A stretch of DNA of 64,000 nucleotides from Sphingomonas aquatilis (GTDB lineage Bacteria; Pseudomonadota; Alphaproteobacteria; Sphingomonadales; Sphingomonadaceae). Within the stretch, counting starts at the first letter, position 1. Every line of letters starts with the position of its first letter. The position numbers and the translations under genes are program-made. Under the pieces are notes generated by a model, which was not told the origin of the DNA, did not search any database, and worked only from the letters and a program-made list of their open reading frames with translations. Location: the NCBI RefSeq assembly GCF_014196115.1, contig NZ_JACIDB010000002.1, positions 372,001 through 436,000 on the forward strand, in the 5' to 3' direction. This document shows, piece by piece, positions 43,808 to 51,621 of the stretch.

Positions 43808-43970
43808 TTGGGGCGGTGGGGATGGATTGGGGCCCGTGCGCGGGACGCGGTGAGGGGCGGGGCGACGGGACGGGCATGGGTGGAGGCTATCGGCGCCGGG
43901 GCGCGTAGGACAGCAGGGCCGGTTTTTCGTCGCCCGATCCGTCACTTGCGGTGCCGGCGATCCAACATGT

Positions 43971-44348
43971 TCAGCCGATCCAGGCATTCTCGATGTGCCG
44001 CGGCCGCGTGCCGGGGGCGAGCAGGATGACATCGACGCGGATGTCGTCGCCCGGCCCCGCATAGCGCGGCATCAACACCTCCGCCGCCGCGGCGACGCGG
44101 GCGAGGCGACGTTCGTCGATCGCGAAATCGAGCTCGGCGGCGGTGGCGCGGGTCTTCACCTCGACGAAGGCGATCAACGCACCGCGGCGGGCGATGATGT
44201 CCACCTCACCGGCCGGCGTACGCACGCGGCGATCAAGGATGCGCCAGCCCTTCAGCCGCAACCACCATGCCGCAAGGCGCTCACCACGCCGACCCGCTGC
44301 TTCGGCTTCGCGTCGCTGCCCGATACTTTTGGTGGGTGTTCGTTGCAT
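43971..44348 (-). CDS. yraN: YraN (UPF0102) nuclease-fold protein
   Basis: YraN proteins have a Holliday-junction-resolvase-like (restriction endonuclease) fold of unclear function. The 125-residue product has AEAAGRRGERLAAWWLRLKG, then [20 protein letters not shown], and the catalytic-like EVKTRATA after IAFV. The length is full. It lies six bases from the stop of the DUF5063-like gene and on the same strand, so the two form an operon. Codons 3 to 67 or so are near-identical to a truncated copy at 44855-45052; see findings. The first 14 residues differ from that copy, so this gene may be a chimera. Confidence 0.9.
   Translation of the reverse strand: MQRTPTKSIGQRREAEAAGRRGERLAAWWLRLKGWRILDRRVRTPAGEVDIIARRGALIAFVEVKTRATAAELDFAIDERRLARVAAAAEVLMPRYAGPGDDIRVDVILLAPGTRPRHIENAWIG
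44164..44260. repeat. 97-bp direct repeat, copy 1 (within yraN)
   Basis: The 97 bases differ from 44865-44961 at only two positions. Outside this core, similarity to the second copy drops sharply on both sides. The core encodes the [19 protein letters not shown] region of YraN. Confidence 0.9.
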
Positions 44349-44351
44349 CGG

Positions 44352-44795
44352 TCAGTCGAATTGTCGGGCATGTAGATAAAGGGAGAGCTCCCGCGCGTGC
44401 CGACCCCAATGGAAGAACATAAGCCTGAAATACCAATTCGCATCGCTGGCTCCGAGATGCGCCTCTCTCCATATCACCTCGCGCAGATCCCTTGTTATGT
44501 CGGCAATGTCATCAATGGCATCTGCCATCATTTTCTCATCATCGAGCGGGGCGAGCGGATCGGCTACAGGATACAAGCCAAGGTCAGGGAATCGCACGGC
44601 AACCTCTTGGTAGAGGGCAGGGACATCGATCTTAGGAGGATCCCGATCCTCATCGGAGCAATCGGCGAAAGGAATATCGTGAGAACGAGCGAGTAGCCTA
44701 TCGAGTGATTGGCTAAGCGCCTTGATAGAAGGCGTTTCATTGTCCCACACGGCCAACAAAAACTCTTGGGCGATCTCGGCAGCGGATGGCGTCAT
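44352..44795 (-). CDS. DUF5063-like protein, 147 aa
   Basis: The 147-residue acidic protein starts MTPSAAEIAQEFLLAVWDNE and ends WYFRLMFFHWGRHARELSLY LHARQFD, which resembles the N- and C-terminal patterns of DUF5063 from memory. It is mostly helical; no membrane segment. Base composition is visibly more AT-rich than its neighbours and codon choice is less GC-biased, suggesting transfer. It lies between a full yraN and a yraN fragment, which points to insertion by recombination. Small DUF5063-type genes are sometimes found as accessory or immunity-like singletons; no partner toxin is seen here. Confidence 0.65.
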   Translation of the reverse strand: MTPSAAEIAQEFLLAVWDNETPSIKALSQSLDRLLARSHDIPFADCSDEDRDPPKIDVPALYQEVAVRFPDLGLYPVADPLAPLDDEKMMADAIDDIADITRDLREVIWREAHLGASDANWYFRLMFFHWGRHARELSLYLHARQFD

Positions 44796-44854
44796 GTAAA
44801 TTGAATCTCATCTTCAACGCCATGCCGCAAGTTGATAACGCCGCGGGGTGTAAT

Positions 44855-45052
44855 TCACGCCTTCACGAAGGCGATCAGCGCACCGCGGCGGGCGATGATG
44901 TCCACCTCACCGGCCGGCGTACGCACGCGGCGATCGAGGATGCGCCAGCCCTTCAGCCGCAGCCACCTGCCTGCGATCCGTTCAGCCCGTCGGCCAGCGG
45001 CTTCGGCGGACTGGCGCGCCTGGGTGGTGCGGCGACGGGGCGGGCGGAGCAT
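44855..45052 (-). pseudogene. yraN: Truncated 5' copy of yraN
   Basis: The frame from 45052 encodes about 65 residues: a basic N-terminus, then [38 protein letters not shown] (in two parts) and GALIAFVKA, then a stop. It matches YraN up to the position just before the catalytic-like EVKTR block and ends abruptly there. It lies downstream of rsmI in the same direction, the normal place for yraN, so it may be the original 5' end left after a rearrangement. Confidence 0.85.
44865..44961. repeat. 97-bp direct repeat, copy 2 (within yraN fragment)
   Basis: This is the partner of 44164-44260, in the same orientation, 701 bases away. The two mismatches are A/G changes. The DUF5063-like gene lies between the two copies. 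Confidence 0.9.
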
Positions 45053-45178
45053 GGGGGGAGGGTGGCGCAGTACGCCGACGGTCGCAAGGTTTTGGATGGT
45101 TCGTGTCGCCCAATCCACGCCGTTCGCGAAGGCATTTCGCGATCTTGGAACCGGACGTTGAAAATGCTTTTTGGGTGC

Positions 45179-45517
45179 ATGAATAGGGCATCAAGGATCA
45201 TTCTCGCTGCGCTCGTGATTGGGGGCACGTTCACGGTAGGCTATGAAACTGGCGAGTGGCGCACGCTGGAGCGCGAGAGACGTTTACCCGATTGGAACGG
45301 GTCGATCGCACAGGCACGGGATGCCGCCAAGCGGTGGGCGACGAAGGTGCATGAGACGCCGTCGGCGGCTATGTCGAACCGATACGCCCGTTACATCTCT
45401 TTCCCCAACAAAACCTGCATTCAGTTGCGGCTTAAGGACGGCGTCGGAGGGGTGCCAATTTACTGCTATCGAGCAGACACCCTGCATCTTGTGGAGGAAT
45501 ACAGCGACGTAGAGTAG
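45179..45517 (+). CDS. Small membrane-anchored protein of unknown function
   Basis: The 112-residue product (ATG 45179; an ATG at 45164 would add five residues) begins with one membrane helix, [20 protein letters not shown], followed by a charged region ([13 protein letters not shown]) and a soluble part with two cysteines in NKTCIQLRL and PIYCYRADT that could form a disulfide outside the membrane. Composition is more AT-rich than the housekeeping genes around it. Neither start has a good ribosome-binding site. It is on the strand opposite to rsmI and yraN. Confidence 0.55.
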   Translation: MNRASRIILAALVIGGTFTVGYETGEWRTLERERRLPDWNGSIAQARDAAKRWATKVHETPSAAMSNRYARYISFPNKTCIQLRLKDGVGGVPIYCYRADTLHLVEEYSDVE

Positions 45518-45651
45518 GGTCTCGCGTCCGCTTATCGATCGATTGCTCCAAAAGCCGCCGTTCCGCCTTCCTCCCAATTTACAGGCATTCGCGCTTCGTG
45601 GGACAGTGCAATGCGTTGGCGTCGGCCGGCCACGGGGAGGATACGTGGGTC

Positions 45652-45840
45652 ATGTCTTGGATCGCACGGGTAGACTGGAGGTGGGTGCGACGGCTGGCAC
45701 CGTTGCCCGTGGTGATCGCTGCCGCGCCCTTTTTTCGGCATTCGGATCGGATGCATTGGGTGGCGTGGGGCTTGGGTGTGGCGGGTGGTGCCTTGCTGTT
45801 GATCGCTGCAGAGATCGGTGAACGACGCGCTGGTCAGTGA
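45652..45840 (+). CDS. Small two-helix membrane protein, 62 aa
   Basis: From the ATG at 45652 (GGGGAGG about twelve bases upstream) the product has a basic Trp-rich N-terminus (WIARVDWRWVRRL), a hydrophobic stretch LPVVIAAAPFF and a second helix VAWGLGVAGGALLLIAAEIG. The frame is open upstream to 45598, but that part is not membrane- or domain-like. Function is unknown; the gene is plausible rather than proven. It converges with rsmI. Confidence 0.45.
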   Translation: MSWIARVDWRWVRRLAPLPVVIAAAPFFRHSDRMHWVAWGLGVAGGALLLIAAEIGERRAGQ

Positions 45841-45880
45841 CGCATGCGATCGGCTGGCGCGCCTTCGGCCGTTCTGAAGT

Positions 45881-46741
45881 CTAACCTTCCCCCTTCATCG
45901 CCAGCGCGCGGGCGTACAGTTCCTTGCGGTCCAGGCCGAAGGCCTTGGCGACTTCGCCGGCGGCTTTTGCGACCGGTAGGCGGGTGAGGGCGTCGGCCAG
46001 AGCGGCGTCGGCGTCTTCGATCGCGGCGGGCGGGGCTTCGCCGGGTGGGGCGATGACGATGGCGATCTCGCCCTTGGGGGCTGCGTCGGCGTAGCGGGTG
46101 GCGAGGGTCGATAGCGTGCCGGTTACCGCTTCCTCGAAGCGTTTGGTGATCTCGCGCGTCACCGCGGCCTCGCGGTCGCCGAGGCCGTCTGCCAAGGCGG
46201 TGAGGCAGGCGGAGAGGCGCGGGCCGGATTCGTAGAGGACGAGCGTCGCGCGGATCGGGGCGATTTCGGCGATGGCGTCGGCGCGGGCCTTGGCCTTGCT
46301 CGGCAGAAAGCCGGCGAACAGGAAACGATCGGTCGGCAGGCCCGCCAGCGTCAGCGCGGCGATCGCGGCGCAAGGGCCGGGGATCGTCACCACCGTATGG
46401 CCGGCGGCGCGGGCGTCGCGGACGAGCTTGTAGCCGGGATCCGAGATCAATGGCGTGCCGGCGTCGGAGACGAGTGCGATCGCTTCGGTGCCCATGCGCG
46501 CGATCAGGCCGGGGCGGACTCCTTCGGCATTATGGTCGTGATAGGGAACCATCGGGCGCTTTGCACCGATATGGCGGAGCAGGCCGGCGGTGACTCGGCT
46601 GTCCTCGACCGCTACGACGTCGGCGCGCGACAGGATGTCGGCGGCGCGGGGCGATAGGTCAGCAAGATTGCCGATCGGGGTCGCAACGATATAAAGACCG
46701 GGCTGTAGGGGATTTTCGACGATGGTCACGGGGAACGTCAT
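45881..46741 (-). CDS. rsmI: 16S rRNA (cytidine1402-2'-O)-methyltransferase
   Basis: RsmI methylates the ribose of C1402 in 16S rRNA. The 286-residue product has the tetrapyrrole-methylase fold: LYIVATPIGNLADLSPRA, VVAVEDSRVTAGLL, YHDHN, ALVSDAGTPLISDPGYKLV and TIPGPCAAIAAL. The C-terminal helical end is typical. The start at 46741 shares bases with the start codon of the divergent lipoprotein gene (CATG). No better internal start was found, though a GTG at codon 5 is possible. Confidence 0.95.
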   Translation of the reverse strand: MTFPVTIVENPLQPGLYIVATPIGNLADLSPRAADILSRADVVAVEDSRVTAGLLRHIGAKRPMVPYHDHNAEGVRPGLIARMGTEAIALVSDAGTPLISDPGYKLVRDARAAGHTVVTIPGPCAAIAALTLAGLPTDRFLFAGFLPSKAKARADAIAEIAPIRATLVLYESGPRLSACLTALADGLGDREAAVTREITKRFEEAVTGTLSTLATRYADAAPKGEIAIVIAPPGEAPPAAIEDADAALADALTRLPVAKAAGEVAKAFGLDRKELYARALAMKGEG

Positions 46742-47945
46742 GACAGAGGCGAGCGCGGTTGGACAGCCTGCGAAGGGCGGCGGCGTCAAGCGCTGGCTGG
46801 CGATCCTGGGGGCGGGGCTGCTCGCGGCCTGTTCCACCGTGGTGCCGCGCGGACCGGTGGAGGCGCCGACGCGGCCGGGCCGCCCGCAGGCGCAGCGGCC
46901 CGATGCGCCGGTCGAGGCCGGGCTGCCGCGCGACACGCAGCGCAACCGCGTGGCGCTACTGGTGCCGCTGTCGGGCGCCAATTCGGGCGTCGGCCGATCG
47001 ATCGCCAATGCGACGATGCTGGCGGTGCTCGACACCGGCACCGACAAGGTGCGCATCACCAATTACGATACCGCGACCGGCGCGGGTGCCGCGGCACAGC
47101 GTGCGATCGCTGAGGGCGCGCAGCTGATCCTGGGGCCGCTGCTGGCCGACGACGTGCGCGCCGTCGCGCCGATCGCCAAGGCGGCGGGCGTGCCCGTGCT
47201 GAGCTTTTCCAACGACGTGTCGGTGGCGGGCAATGGCGTGTATCTGATGGGCTATGTGCCCGGCCAGTCGATCGACCGCGTCGTGCAATATGCGCGCAGC
47301 CGCGGGGTTTCGACCTTTGCCGGCCTGATCCCCAACGGCCTGTACGGCGAGCGCGCATCGACCGCGTTCCTGCGATCGGTGGAGGGCGCGGGCGGATCGG
47401 TGGTGTCGCTGCAAACCTATGGCCGCACCGCGGGCGGCGTGACGGGCGCGGTGACGCGGCTGAATGCGAAGGCGCCGTATGACGCGGTGCTGGTCGCCGA
47501 TGCGGGTACGACCGCGGCAGTCGCGGCGCCGCTGATCAAGCGCGGCAGCGGCGCGTCGACGCGCATCCTGGGCACCGAATTGTGGAATTCGGAGAACGGG
47601 TTGGCAGCCAAGCCGACGCTCAGCGGGGCGTGGTTCGCGAGCGTGTCCAACACGCTGTACCGGCAATATGCGGCCAAGTATCGCGCGCGCTACAACGCCG
47701 GACCGTACCGGCTGTCGAGCCTGGGCTATGACGCGGTGCTGCTGACGGTGCGGATCGCGCGCGACTGGCCGGTGGGGCGCGCGTTCCCCGAGGGCAAGCT
47801 GCGCGATGGCGACGGCTTTGCGGGCATCGACGGCGCGTTCCGCTTCGGCCGCGATGGCGTGGCGGAGCGGGCGCTGGAGGTGCAGGAGATCCAGGCGGGC
47901 GGGCTGGTGACGGTGTCGCCGGCGCCTTCGGGGTTTGGGAAGTAA
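46740..47945 (+). CDS. LpoA-like penicillin-binding protein activator lipoprotein
   Basis: The 401-residue lipoprotein has a signal ending LLAACSTV (lipobox LAAC), a proline-rich linker to about residue 65, and a periplasmic-binding-protein fold starting NRVALLVPLSGANSGVGRSI, with LILGPLLADDVRAVAPIA, VPVLSFSNDVSVAGNGVYLM and GLIPNGLYGERAS. Such proteins activate penicillin-binding proteins in gammaproteobacteria; the activity here is by analogy. GGGGAA precedes the ATG at 46740. Its neighbour rsmI is commonly linked to LpoA-type genes. Confidence 0.88.
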   Translation: MTEASAVGQPAKGGGVKRWLAILGAGLLAACSTVVPRGPVEAPTRPGRPQAQRPDAPVEAGLPRDTQRNRVALLVPLSGANSGVGRSIANATMLAVLDTGTDKVRITNYDTATGAGAAAQRAIAEGAQLILGPLLADDVRAVAPIAKAAGVPVLSFSNDVSVAGNGVYLMGYVPGQSIDRVVQYARSRGVSTFAGLIPNGLYGERASTAFLRSVEGAGGSVVSLQTYGRTAGGVTGAVTRLNAKAPYDAVLVADAGTTAAVAAPLIKRGSGASTRILGTELWNSENGLAAKPTLSGAWFASVSNTLYRQYAAKYRARYNAGPYRLSSLGYDAVLLTVRIARDWPVGRAFPEGKLRDGDGFAGIDGAFRFGRDGVAERALEVQEIQAGGLVTVSPAPSGFGK

Positions 47946-47953
47946 GGGGTTTT

Positions 47954-48124
47954 CGCGCGAAGACGCGAAGACGCTAAGAGTTTGGTTCACGCGGAGACGC
48001 GGAGACGCGGAGGTGTCGCGCCCGCGGCGAAGCCGGCTTTCTAAAGCTCGGTCGCGAAAGGCGGCGAGGATGGGAAGGGAGATGGCCTGCGGCAGCAAGC
48101 GCTACACCTCCGCGTCTCCGCGTG
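47954..48124. repeat. Composite inverted repeat (family R5)
   Basis: The element starts CGCGCGAAGACGCGAAGACG C (47954-47974), then CACGCGGAGACGCGGAGACG (from 47988) CGGAGGTGT. The latter is mirrored by ACACCTCCGCGTCTCCGCGT G at 48104-48124. The GAAGACGC part also recurs at 50018-50040. Confidence 0.82.
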
Positions 48125-48131
48125 ACGACAG

Positions 48132-48255
48132 TCCTCCCCCGCCAGGGGGAGGTGGCAGCCGTCAGGCTGACGGAGGGGGCGGATAGGAAACGCCTGCTCC
48201 GTGTCCTCCCCCTCCGTCACGGCTTCGCCGCGCCACCTCCCCCTGGCGGGGGAGG
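48132..48255. repeat. Paired inverted repeat (family R3)
   Basis: The left part TCCTCCCCCGCCAGGGGGAG GTGGCAGCC...GGAGGGGG is mirrored by CCCCCTCCGTCA...GCCACC TCCCCCTGGCGGGGGAGGA. The outer arms fold on themselves (CCCCC GCCA GGGGG). It is the same family as 58578-58724. With the R5 element it fills the 47946-48262 gap between the lipoprotein and hemW, which contains no gene. Confidence 0.87.
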
Positions 48256-48262
48256 ATTGGGG

Positions 48263-49423
48263 TTAGGCGTCCGTTACAATTAGCGGCAGGATCGAATCGA
48301 GGAGGAGCGCGCCGGCTTCGGTGACACGGAGGCGGTGGCCTTCGTGGGCGATCATGCCCTGGCGGGACAGGCGCTCGACCGCGGGCCAGTCGATCGGGGC
48401 GGTGCCGCCCGCCAAAGCCGCGACATAGTCCAGGTCGACGCCTTCGCGCAGGCGGAGGCCCATCACGAGCGCTTCGCTGGCGCGGTCGTGGGGGGCGAGC
48501 GGCTCTTCCACCTCGAGGCCGTGGCCGTTGCGCGCGACGGCGGACAGCCAGTTTTCTGGCTTGCGGCGGCGCTGCGTGGCGAGGCCGTCGCGGCGGCCGT
48601 GCGCGCCGGGACCGACACCGGCATAATCGCCGTAGCGCCAATAGGTGAGGTTGTGGCGGCTCTCCGCGCCGAGACGCGCGTGGTTCGAGGTTTCGTAGGC
48701 GGGGAGGCCGGCGGCGGCGGTCATCGCGCGGGTCATCTCGAACAGGTCGGCGGCGCTATCACCATCGGGGATGGTGAGGCGTCCCTGCGCGGCTTCGGTA
48801 GCGAAGCGGGTGCCGGGTTCGATCGTCAATTGGTAGAGCGAGAGATGTTCGGTGCCGAAGCCGAGCGCGCGGGTGAGTTCGCGCTCCCACGCGACGAGGC
48901 TCTGGTCGGGCAAAGCATAGATCAGGTCGACGCTGACGCGAGCGAAATGCGCCTGCGCGGTGTCGAGCGCGCGCAGGCTTTCGGCGACGCTGTGCGCGCG
49001 GCCGAGGAAGGCGAGCGCGCTGTCGTCGAGCGATTGCAGGCCGAGCGAGACGCGGTTGATGCCGGCGGCGGCGAGATCGGCGAAGCGCGCGGCCTCGACC
49101 GACGAGGGGTTCGCCTCCAGCGTGATCTCGATATCGGGGGCGGGCGTCCAATGCGTCTGCGCGGCGTCGAGGATTGCTGCGACGGTCGAAGGCGGCATCA
49201 GCGACGGCGTGCCGCCGCCGAAGAAGATCGAGCCGAGCGTGCGGCCGGGGAGCGCGGCGGCTTCATGCGCGAGGTCGGCGAGCAAAGCGTCGCGCCACGC
49301 CTGCTGGTCGACGCTCTCGCGGACGTGGCTGTTGAAGTCGCAATAGGGGCATTTGGAAACGCAGAACGGCCAGTGGACGTAGAGCGCCAGGGGCCGGGCT
49401 GCCGGCGTCTTGTCGGGGATCAT
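48263..49423 (-). CDS. hemW: HemW radical-SAM heme chaperone
   Basis: HemW (formerly called coproporphyrinogen oxidase-like) binds heme and delivers it to respiratory enzymes. The 386-residue product has the radical SAM motif CVSKCPYCDFN, the GGGTPSLMPP block, ITLEANPSSVE, NRVSLGLQSLDD and the HemN C-terminal domain around RHNLTYWRYGDYAGVGPGAH. The cysteine spacing CxxxCxxC is intact; an extra HemN-type trip-wire cannot be judged. It starts 12 bases from the divergent CAP-protein gene. Confidence 0.93.
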   Translation of the reverse strand: MIPDKTPAARPLALYVHWPFCVSKCPYCDFNSHVRESVDQQAWRDALLADLAHEAAALPGRTLGSIFFGGGTPSLMPPSTVAAILDAAQTHWTPAPDIEITLEANPSSVEAARFADLAAAGINRVSLGLQSLDDSALAFLGRAHSVAESLRALDTAQAHFARVSVDLIYALPDQSLVAWERELTRALGFGTEHLSLYQLTIEPGTRFATEAAQGRLTIPDGDSAADLFEMTRAMTAAAGLPAYETSNHARLGAESRHNLTYWRYGDYAGVGPGAHGRRDGLATQRRRKPENWLSAVARNGHGLEVEEPLAPHDRASEALVMGLRLREGVDLDYVAALAGGTAPIDWPAVERLSRQGMIAHEGHRLRVTEAGALLLDSILPLIVTDA

Positions 49424-49435
49424 GATGGTGCCGAT

Positions 49436-50011
49436 ATGGCGGCGATGATCGCGAAACGCTACCGCGCGCTTGCGCTGCCGCTCTTGTTATTGGCCTGTGC
49501 GCAGGCGCCCGAGGGGCCGGAGCGGGTGGTCGAGCCGCGGGTGAGTGCGTCCGCTGCGCCGCGCGGATCGGTGCTGCTGAAGTCGGTGATGCTTGCCGCG
49601 CACAATCGCGCGCGGGGCGAGGTGGGCGTGGCGCCGTTGGTGTGGAGCGATACGCTGGCCAGCTCGGCGCGCGGCTATGCCGAGGAGATGGCGCGGACCG
49701 GGCGGTTCGAACATGCCGCGCAGCCGATGGGGCCGGGGCGGCAGGGCGAAAATCTGTGGACGGGCACGCGGGGCGCGTATCAGTTCGACGAGATGGCGGG
49801 GCATTGGATCGCGGAGAAGCGCGACTTCGTGAACCTGCCGACGCCCAACTTCAGCCGGACCGGGCGGTGGCAGGACGTGGGGCATTATACGCAGATGGTG
49901 TGGCGCGGATCGACCGCGGTCGGCTGCGCGATCGCGAGTAATCGGAGCGACGACTATCTGGTGTGCCGCTATGCGCCGCCGGGGAATGTGTTCGGGCAGG
50001 TGGCGTTCTGA
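49436..50011 (+). CDS. CAP (SCP/PR-1) domain lipoprotein
   Basis: The 191-residue product (ATG 49436; ATG 49445 is an alternative) has a lipoprotein signal around RYRALALPLLLLACAQ. The CAP domain runs from about residue 50 with MLAAHNRARGEVGVAPLVWS, SARGYAEEMARTGRFEHA, GENLWTG, and HYTQMVWRGSTAVGCAIASN, which holds the CAP motif. The C-terminal LVCRYAPPGNVFGQ is typical. Bacterial CAP proteins are extracytoplasmic; the ligand is unknown, though some bind lipids. Confidence 0.88.
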   Translation: MAAMIAKRYRALALPLLLLACAQAPEGPERVVEPRVSASAAPRGSVLLKSVMLAAHNRARGEVGVAPLVWSDTLASSARGYAEEMARTGRFEHAAQPMGPGRQGENLWTGTRGAYQFDEMAGHWIAEKRDFVNLPTPNFSRTGRWQDVGHYTQMVWRGSTAVGCAIASNRSDDYLVCRYAPPGNVFGQVAF

Positions 50012-50017
50012 TATCAT

Positions 50018-50144
50018 CGCGCGAAGACGCGAAGACGCAAAGATGTGATCGCTCGCTGCGACAGCGGCGTCTCATCGAAAGCGACACGCAGGGCGGGAGC
50101 GCTGCCGCGCTCGACCCATCTTGGCGGCTTCGCGTCTTCGCGTG
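50018..50144. repeat. Inverted repeat (family R5)
   Basis: CGCGCGAAGACGCGAAGACG CAAAGATG (from 50019) is mirrored imperfectly by CATCTTGGCGGCTTCGCGTC TTCGCGTG ending 50144. It lies between the convergent CAP and GNAT genes. Confidence 0.82.
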
Positions 50145-50147
50145 AAC

Positions 50148-50774
50148 TCAAACGATCGCGGCGCTCGTGTACGGGCAATATTCGCGCCAGCCGAGGCTTG
50201 CGTAGAGCGCCGCGCCCATGTCGGTGGCGGTGAGGATCTGTTGCGCGCGGGGGGAGCGGCGGGTGGTGGCGAGCGTCGTCATCAGCGCGTGGCCGAGACC
50301 GCGGCGGCGGTGGGCTTCGGCGGTGACGATGCGGTCGTAGACGAAGACGTCGTCCAGTTCGGCGGCATAGCCGCTCGCGGCGAGGTCGCCCGCCGGGCCG
50401 GTGATCGCGACATGGGCGACGCCGGCGGTGTGCGTGGTGGTGGCGATATAGCCGGCGGGGAGCGGGCGGCGGGGCGGCGGCGGGCCGTCGGTCACCATCA
50501 TGCGGTTGGTGTCGGTGATCGTCCAGCGCGGCGGCAGGATCGCGCGCAAGGTGGCGGCGTCGGCGCAGAGTTTGAGGAAGATGGCGGGTTCGGTGATCGT
50601 CGCGGCGAGATGGTCGAGGCCGGGGCCGGCTGTGGCGAAGACGTAGCGCTGGCGTTCGGGCTCGGTGCCGGTGTCAACGCGCCAGCCGCCATGGTCCGCG
50701 ACGGGTGCGGGGAGGCCGCGGGCGAGGGAGCGGGCGGCGAGCCAGCCGCGGACGAGGGCGGGGTCGGGCGTCAT
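50148..50774 (-). CDS. GNAT family N-acetyltransferase
   Basis: The 208-residue product has the acetyl-CoA-binding motif A in IVTAEAHRRRGLGHALMTTL (R-R-x-G-x-G) and the C-terminal AALYASLGWREY motif B. The N-terminal 80 residues, including DHLAATITEPAIFLKLCADA, look like an additional non-catalytic part. The substrate is unknown. It is in the rdgB-hemW neighbourhood, where it is probably an insertion into an otherwise conserved cluster. Confidence 0.85.
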   Translation of the reverse strand: MTPDPALVRGWLAARSLARGLPAPVADHGGWRVDTGTEPERQRYVFATAGPGLDHLAATITEPAIFLKLCADAATLRAILPPRWTITDTNRMMVTDGPPPPRRPLPAGYIATTTHTAGVAHVAITGPAGDLAASGYAAELDDVFVYDRIVTAEAHRRRGLGHALMTTLATTRRSPRAQQILTATDMGAALYASLGWREYCPYTSAAIV

Positions 50775-50803
50775 GGGGTGGGGTGGCCTTGCCCGCTCCG
50801 CCC

Positions 50804-50947
50804 CGTCACCCCGGACTTGGTCCGGGGTCCACTCCGCGGCGAGGGGGGAGGCTGGAGGCTCCGGCCACTCCCCTGCGGCCCGGTGGACCCCGGAGCAGGG
50901 AACCCATCAAAGTAATACTTTGATGGGAACCCAAGTCCGGGGTGACG
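50804..50947. repeat. Paired inverted repeat (family R1) carrying a nested palindrome
   Basis: The left arm CGTCACCCCGGACTTGGTCC GGGGTCCACTCC is normal. The right arm reads GGTGGACCCCGGA, then an extra stretch of about 38 bases (50895-50932), then AAGTCCGGGGTGACG. Compared with the intact copy at 56180-56287, the extra stretch replaces two bases. It contains CCCATCAAAGT at 50903-50913 and ACTTTGATGGG at 50917-50927, an exact 11-bp palindrome with AAT between. The insert is visibly more AT-rich than the host repeat. Confidence 0.88.
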
Positions 50948-50994
50948 GAGGGGGTGGGGCGGGGTCTCGCGTCCCAGCATGCCCCACCCTTGCC

Positions 50995-51621
50995 TCAGAA
51001 CACCGCGGCGACGAGTTGGCGGAAGGCGTCGGCGCGGTGGCTGATCGCGTGCTTGGCGGCCGCGTCCATCTCGCCGAACGTCTCGGTGCCGTTGTCGGGC
51101 AGGAACATCGCGTCATAGCCGAAGCCGTTGCCCCCGCGCGGCGGCCAGACGAGCGTGCCGTCGACGCGGCCTTCGAACCATTCGACATGGCCGTCGGGCC
51201 AGGCGAGCGCGAGCGCGCAGACGAAATGCGCCGAGCGCGCCATGTCGGGCTCTTCGTTCAGGCGGTCCTCGACCAGCCGCATCGCGAGGTTGAAGTCCTT
51301 CGATTCGCCCGCCCAGCGTGCCGAGAAGATGCCCGGATCGCCGCCCAGCGCATCGACGCACAGGCCGCTGTCGTCGGCAAGCGCGGGCAGGCCGCTGAGG
51401 TCGGCGGCGATGCGCGCCTTCAGCTCGGCATTGGCGACGAAGGTGGTGCCCGTCTCTTCCGGCTCGGGCAGGTCGAGTTCGCCCGCCGAGATCGGCTCGA
51501 TGCCATAGGGGCCGAGCAGCTCGGCGATCTCACGCACCTTGCCGGGATTGTGGCTGGCGATGACCAGCTGTCCGGGGCGCAGTTTGCGGATCGCCTGGGG
51601 GATGTCGCCCTCGCCGCTCAC
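50995..51621 (-). CDS. rdgB: RdgB/HAM1 non-canonical purine NTP pyrophosphatase
   Basis: RdgB removes ITP, dITP and XTP from the nucleotide pool. The 208-residue product shows [57 protein letters not shown] (in parts) and [12 protein letters not shown], then [10 protein letters not shown] near the C terminus. Length is typical. Its start overlaps the rph stop by four bases, as in many alphaproteobacteria. Confidence 0.95.
   Translation of the reverse strand: MSGEGDIPQAIRKLRPGQLVIASHNPGKVREIAELLGPYGIEPISAGELDLPEPEETGTTFVANAELKARIAADLSGLPALADDSGLCVDALGGDPGIFSARWAGESKDFNLAMRLVEDRLNEEPDMARSAHFVCALALAWPDGHVEWFEGRVDGTLVWPPRGGNGFGYDAMFLPDNGTETFGEMDAAAKHAISHRADAFRQLVAAVF

Larger units (their letters stand above)
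43395..43970. other. 576-base region without a supported gene
   Basis: Open frames here overlap on opposite strands and are rich in Arg, Pro and Ser, typical of shadow frames. The region holds two inverted-repeat elements (43553-43680 and 43725-43807), a short T run at 43525-43530 and otherwise unremarkable GC-rich sequence. It separates yraN from gshB, genes that are usually close together. Confidence 0.6.

Noticed and set aside
43391..44062. Long minus-strand open frame between gshB and yraN
   Set aside because: It runs through inverted repeats, is rich in Arg, Pro and Ser, and overlaps yraN in another frame.
44352..45052. Toxin-immunity cassette built on YraN
   Set aside because: YraN is a housekeeping nuclease-fold protein and no secretion or toxin domain was found; only the recombination pattern is supported.
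47946..48262. CRISPR-like array from repeated GAAGACGC and GGAGACGC units
   Set aside because: Units are tandem, without unique spacers of constant length, and are part of an inverted repeat.
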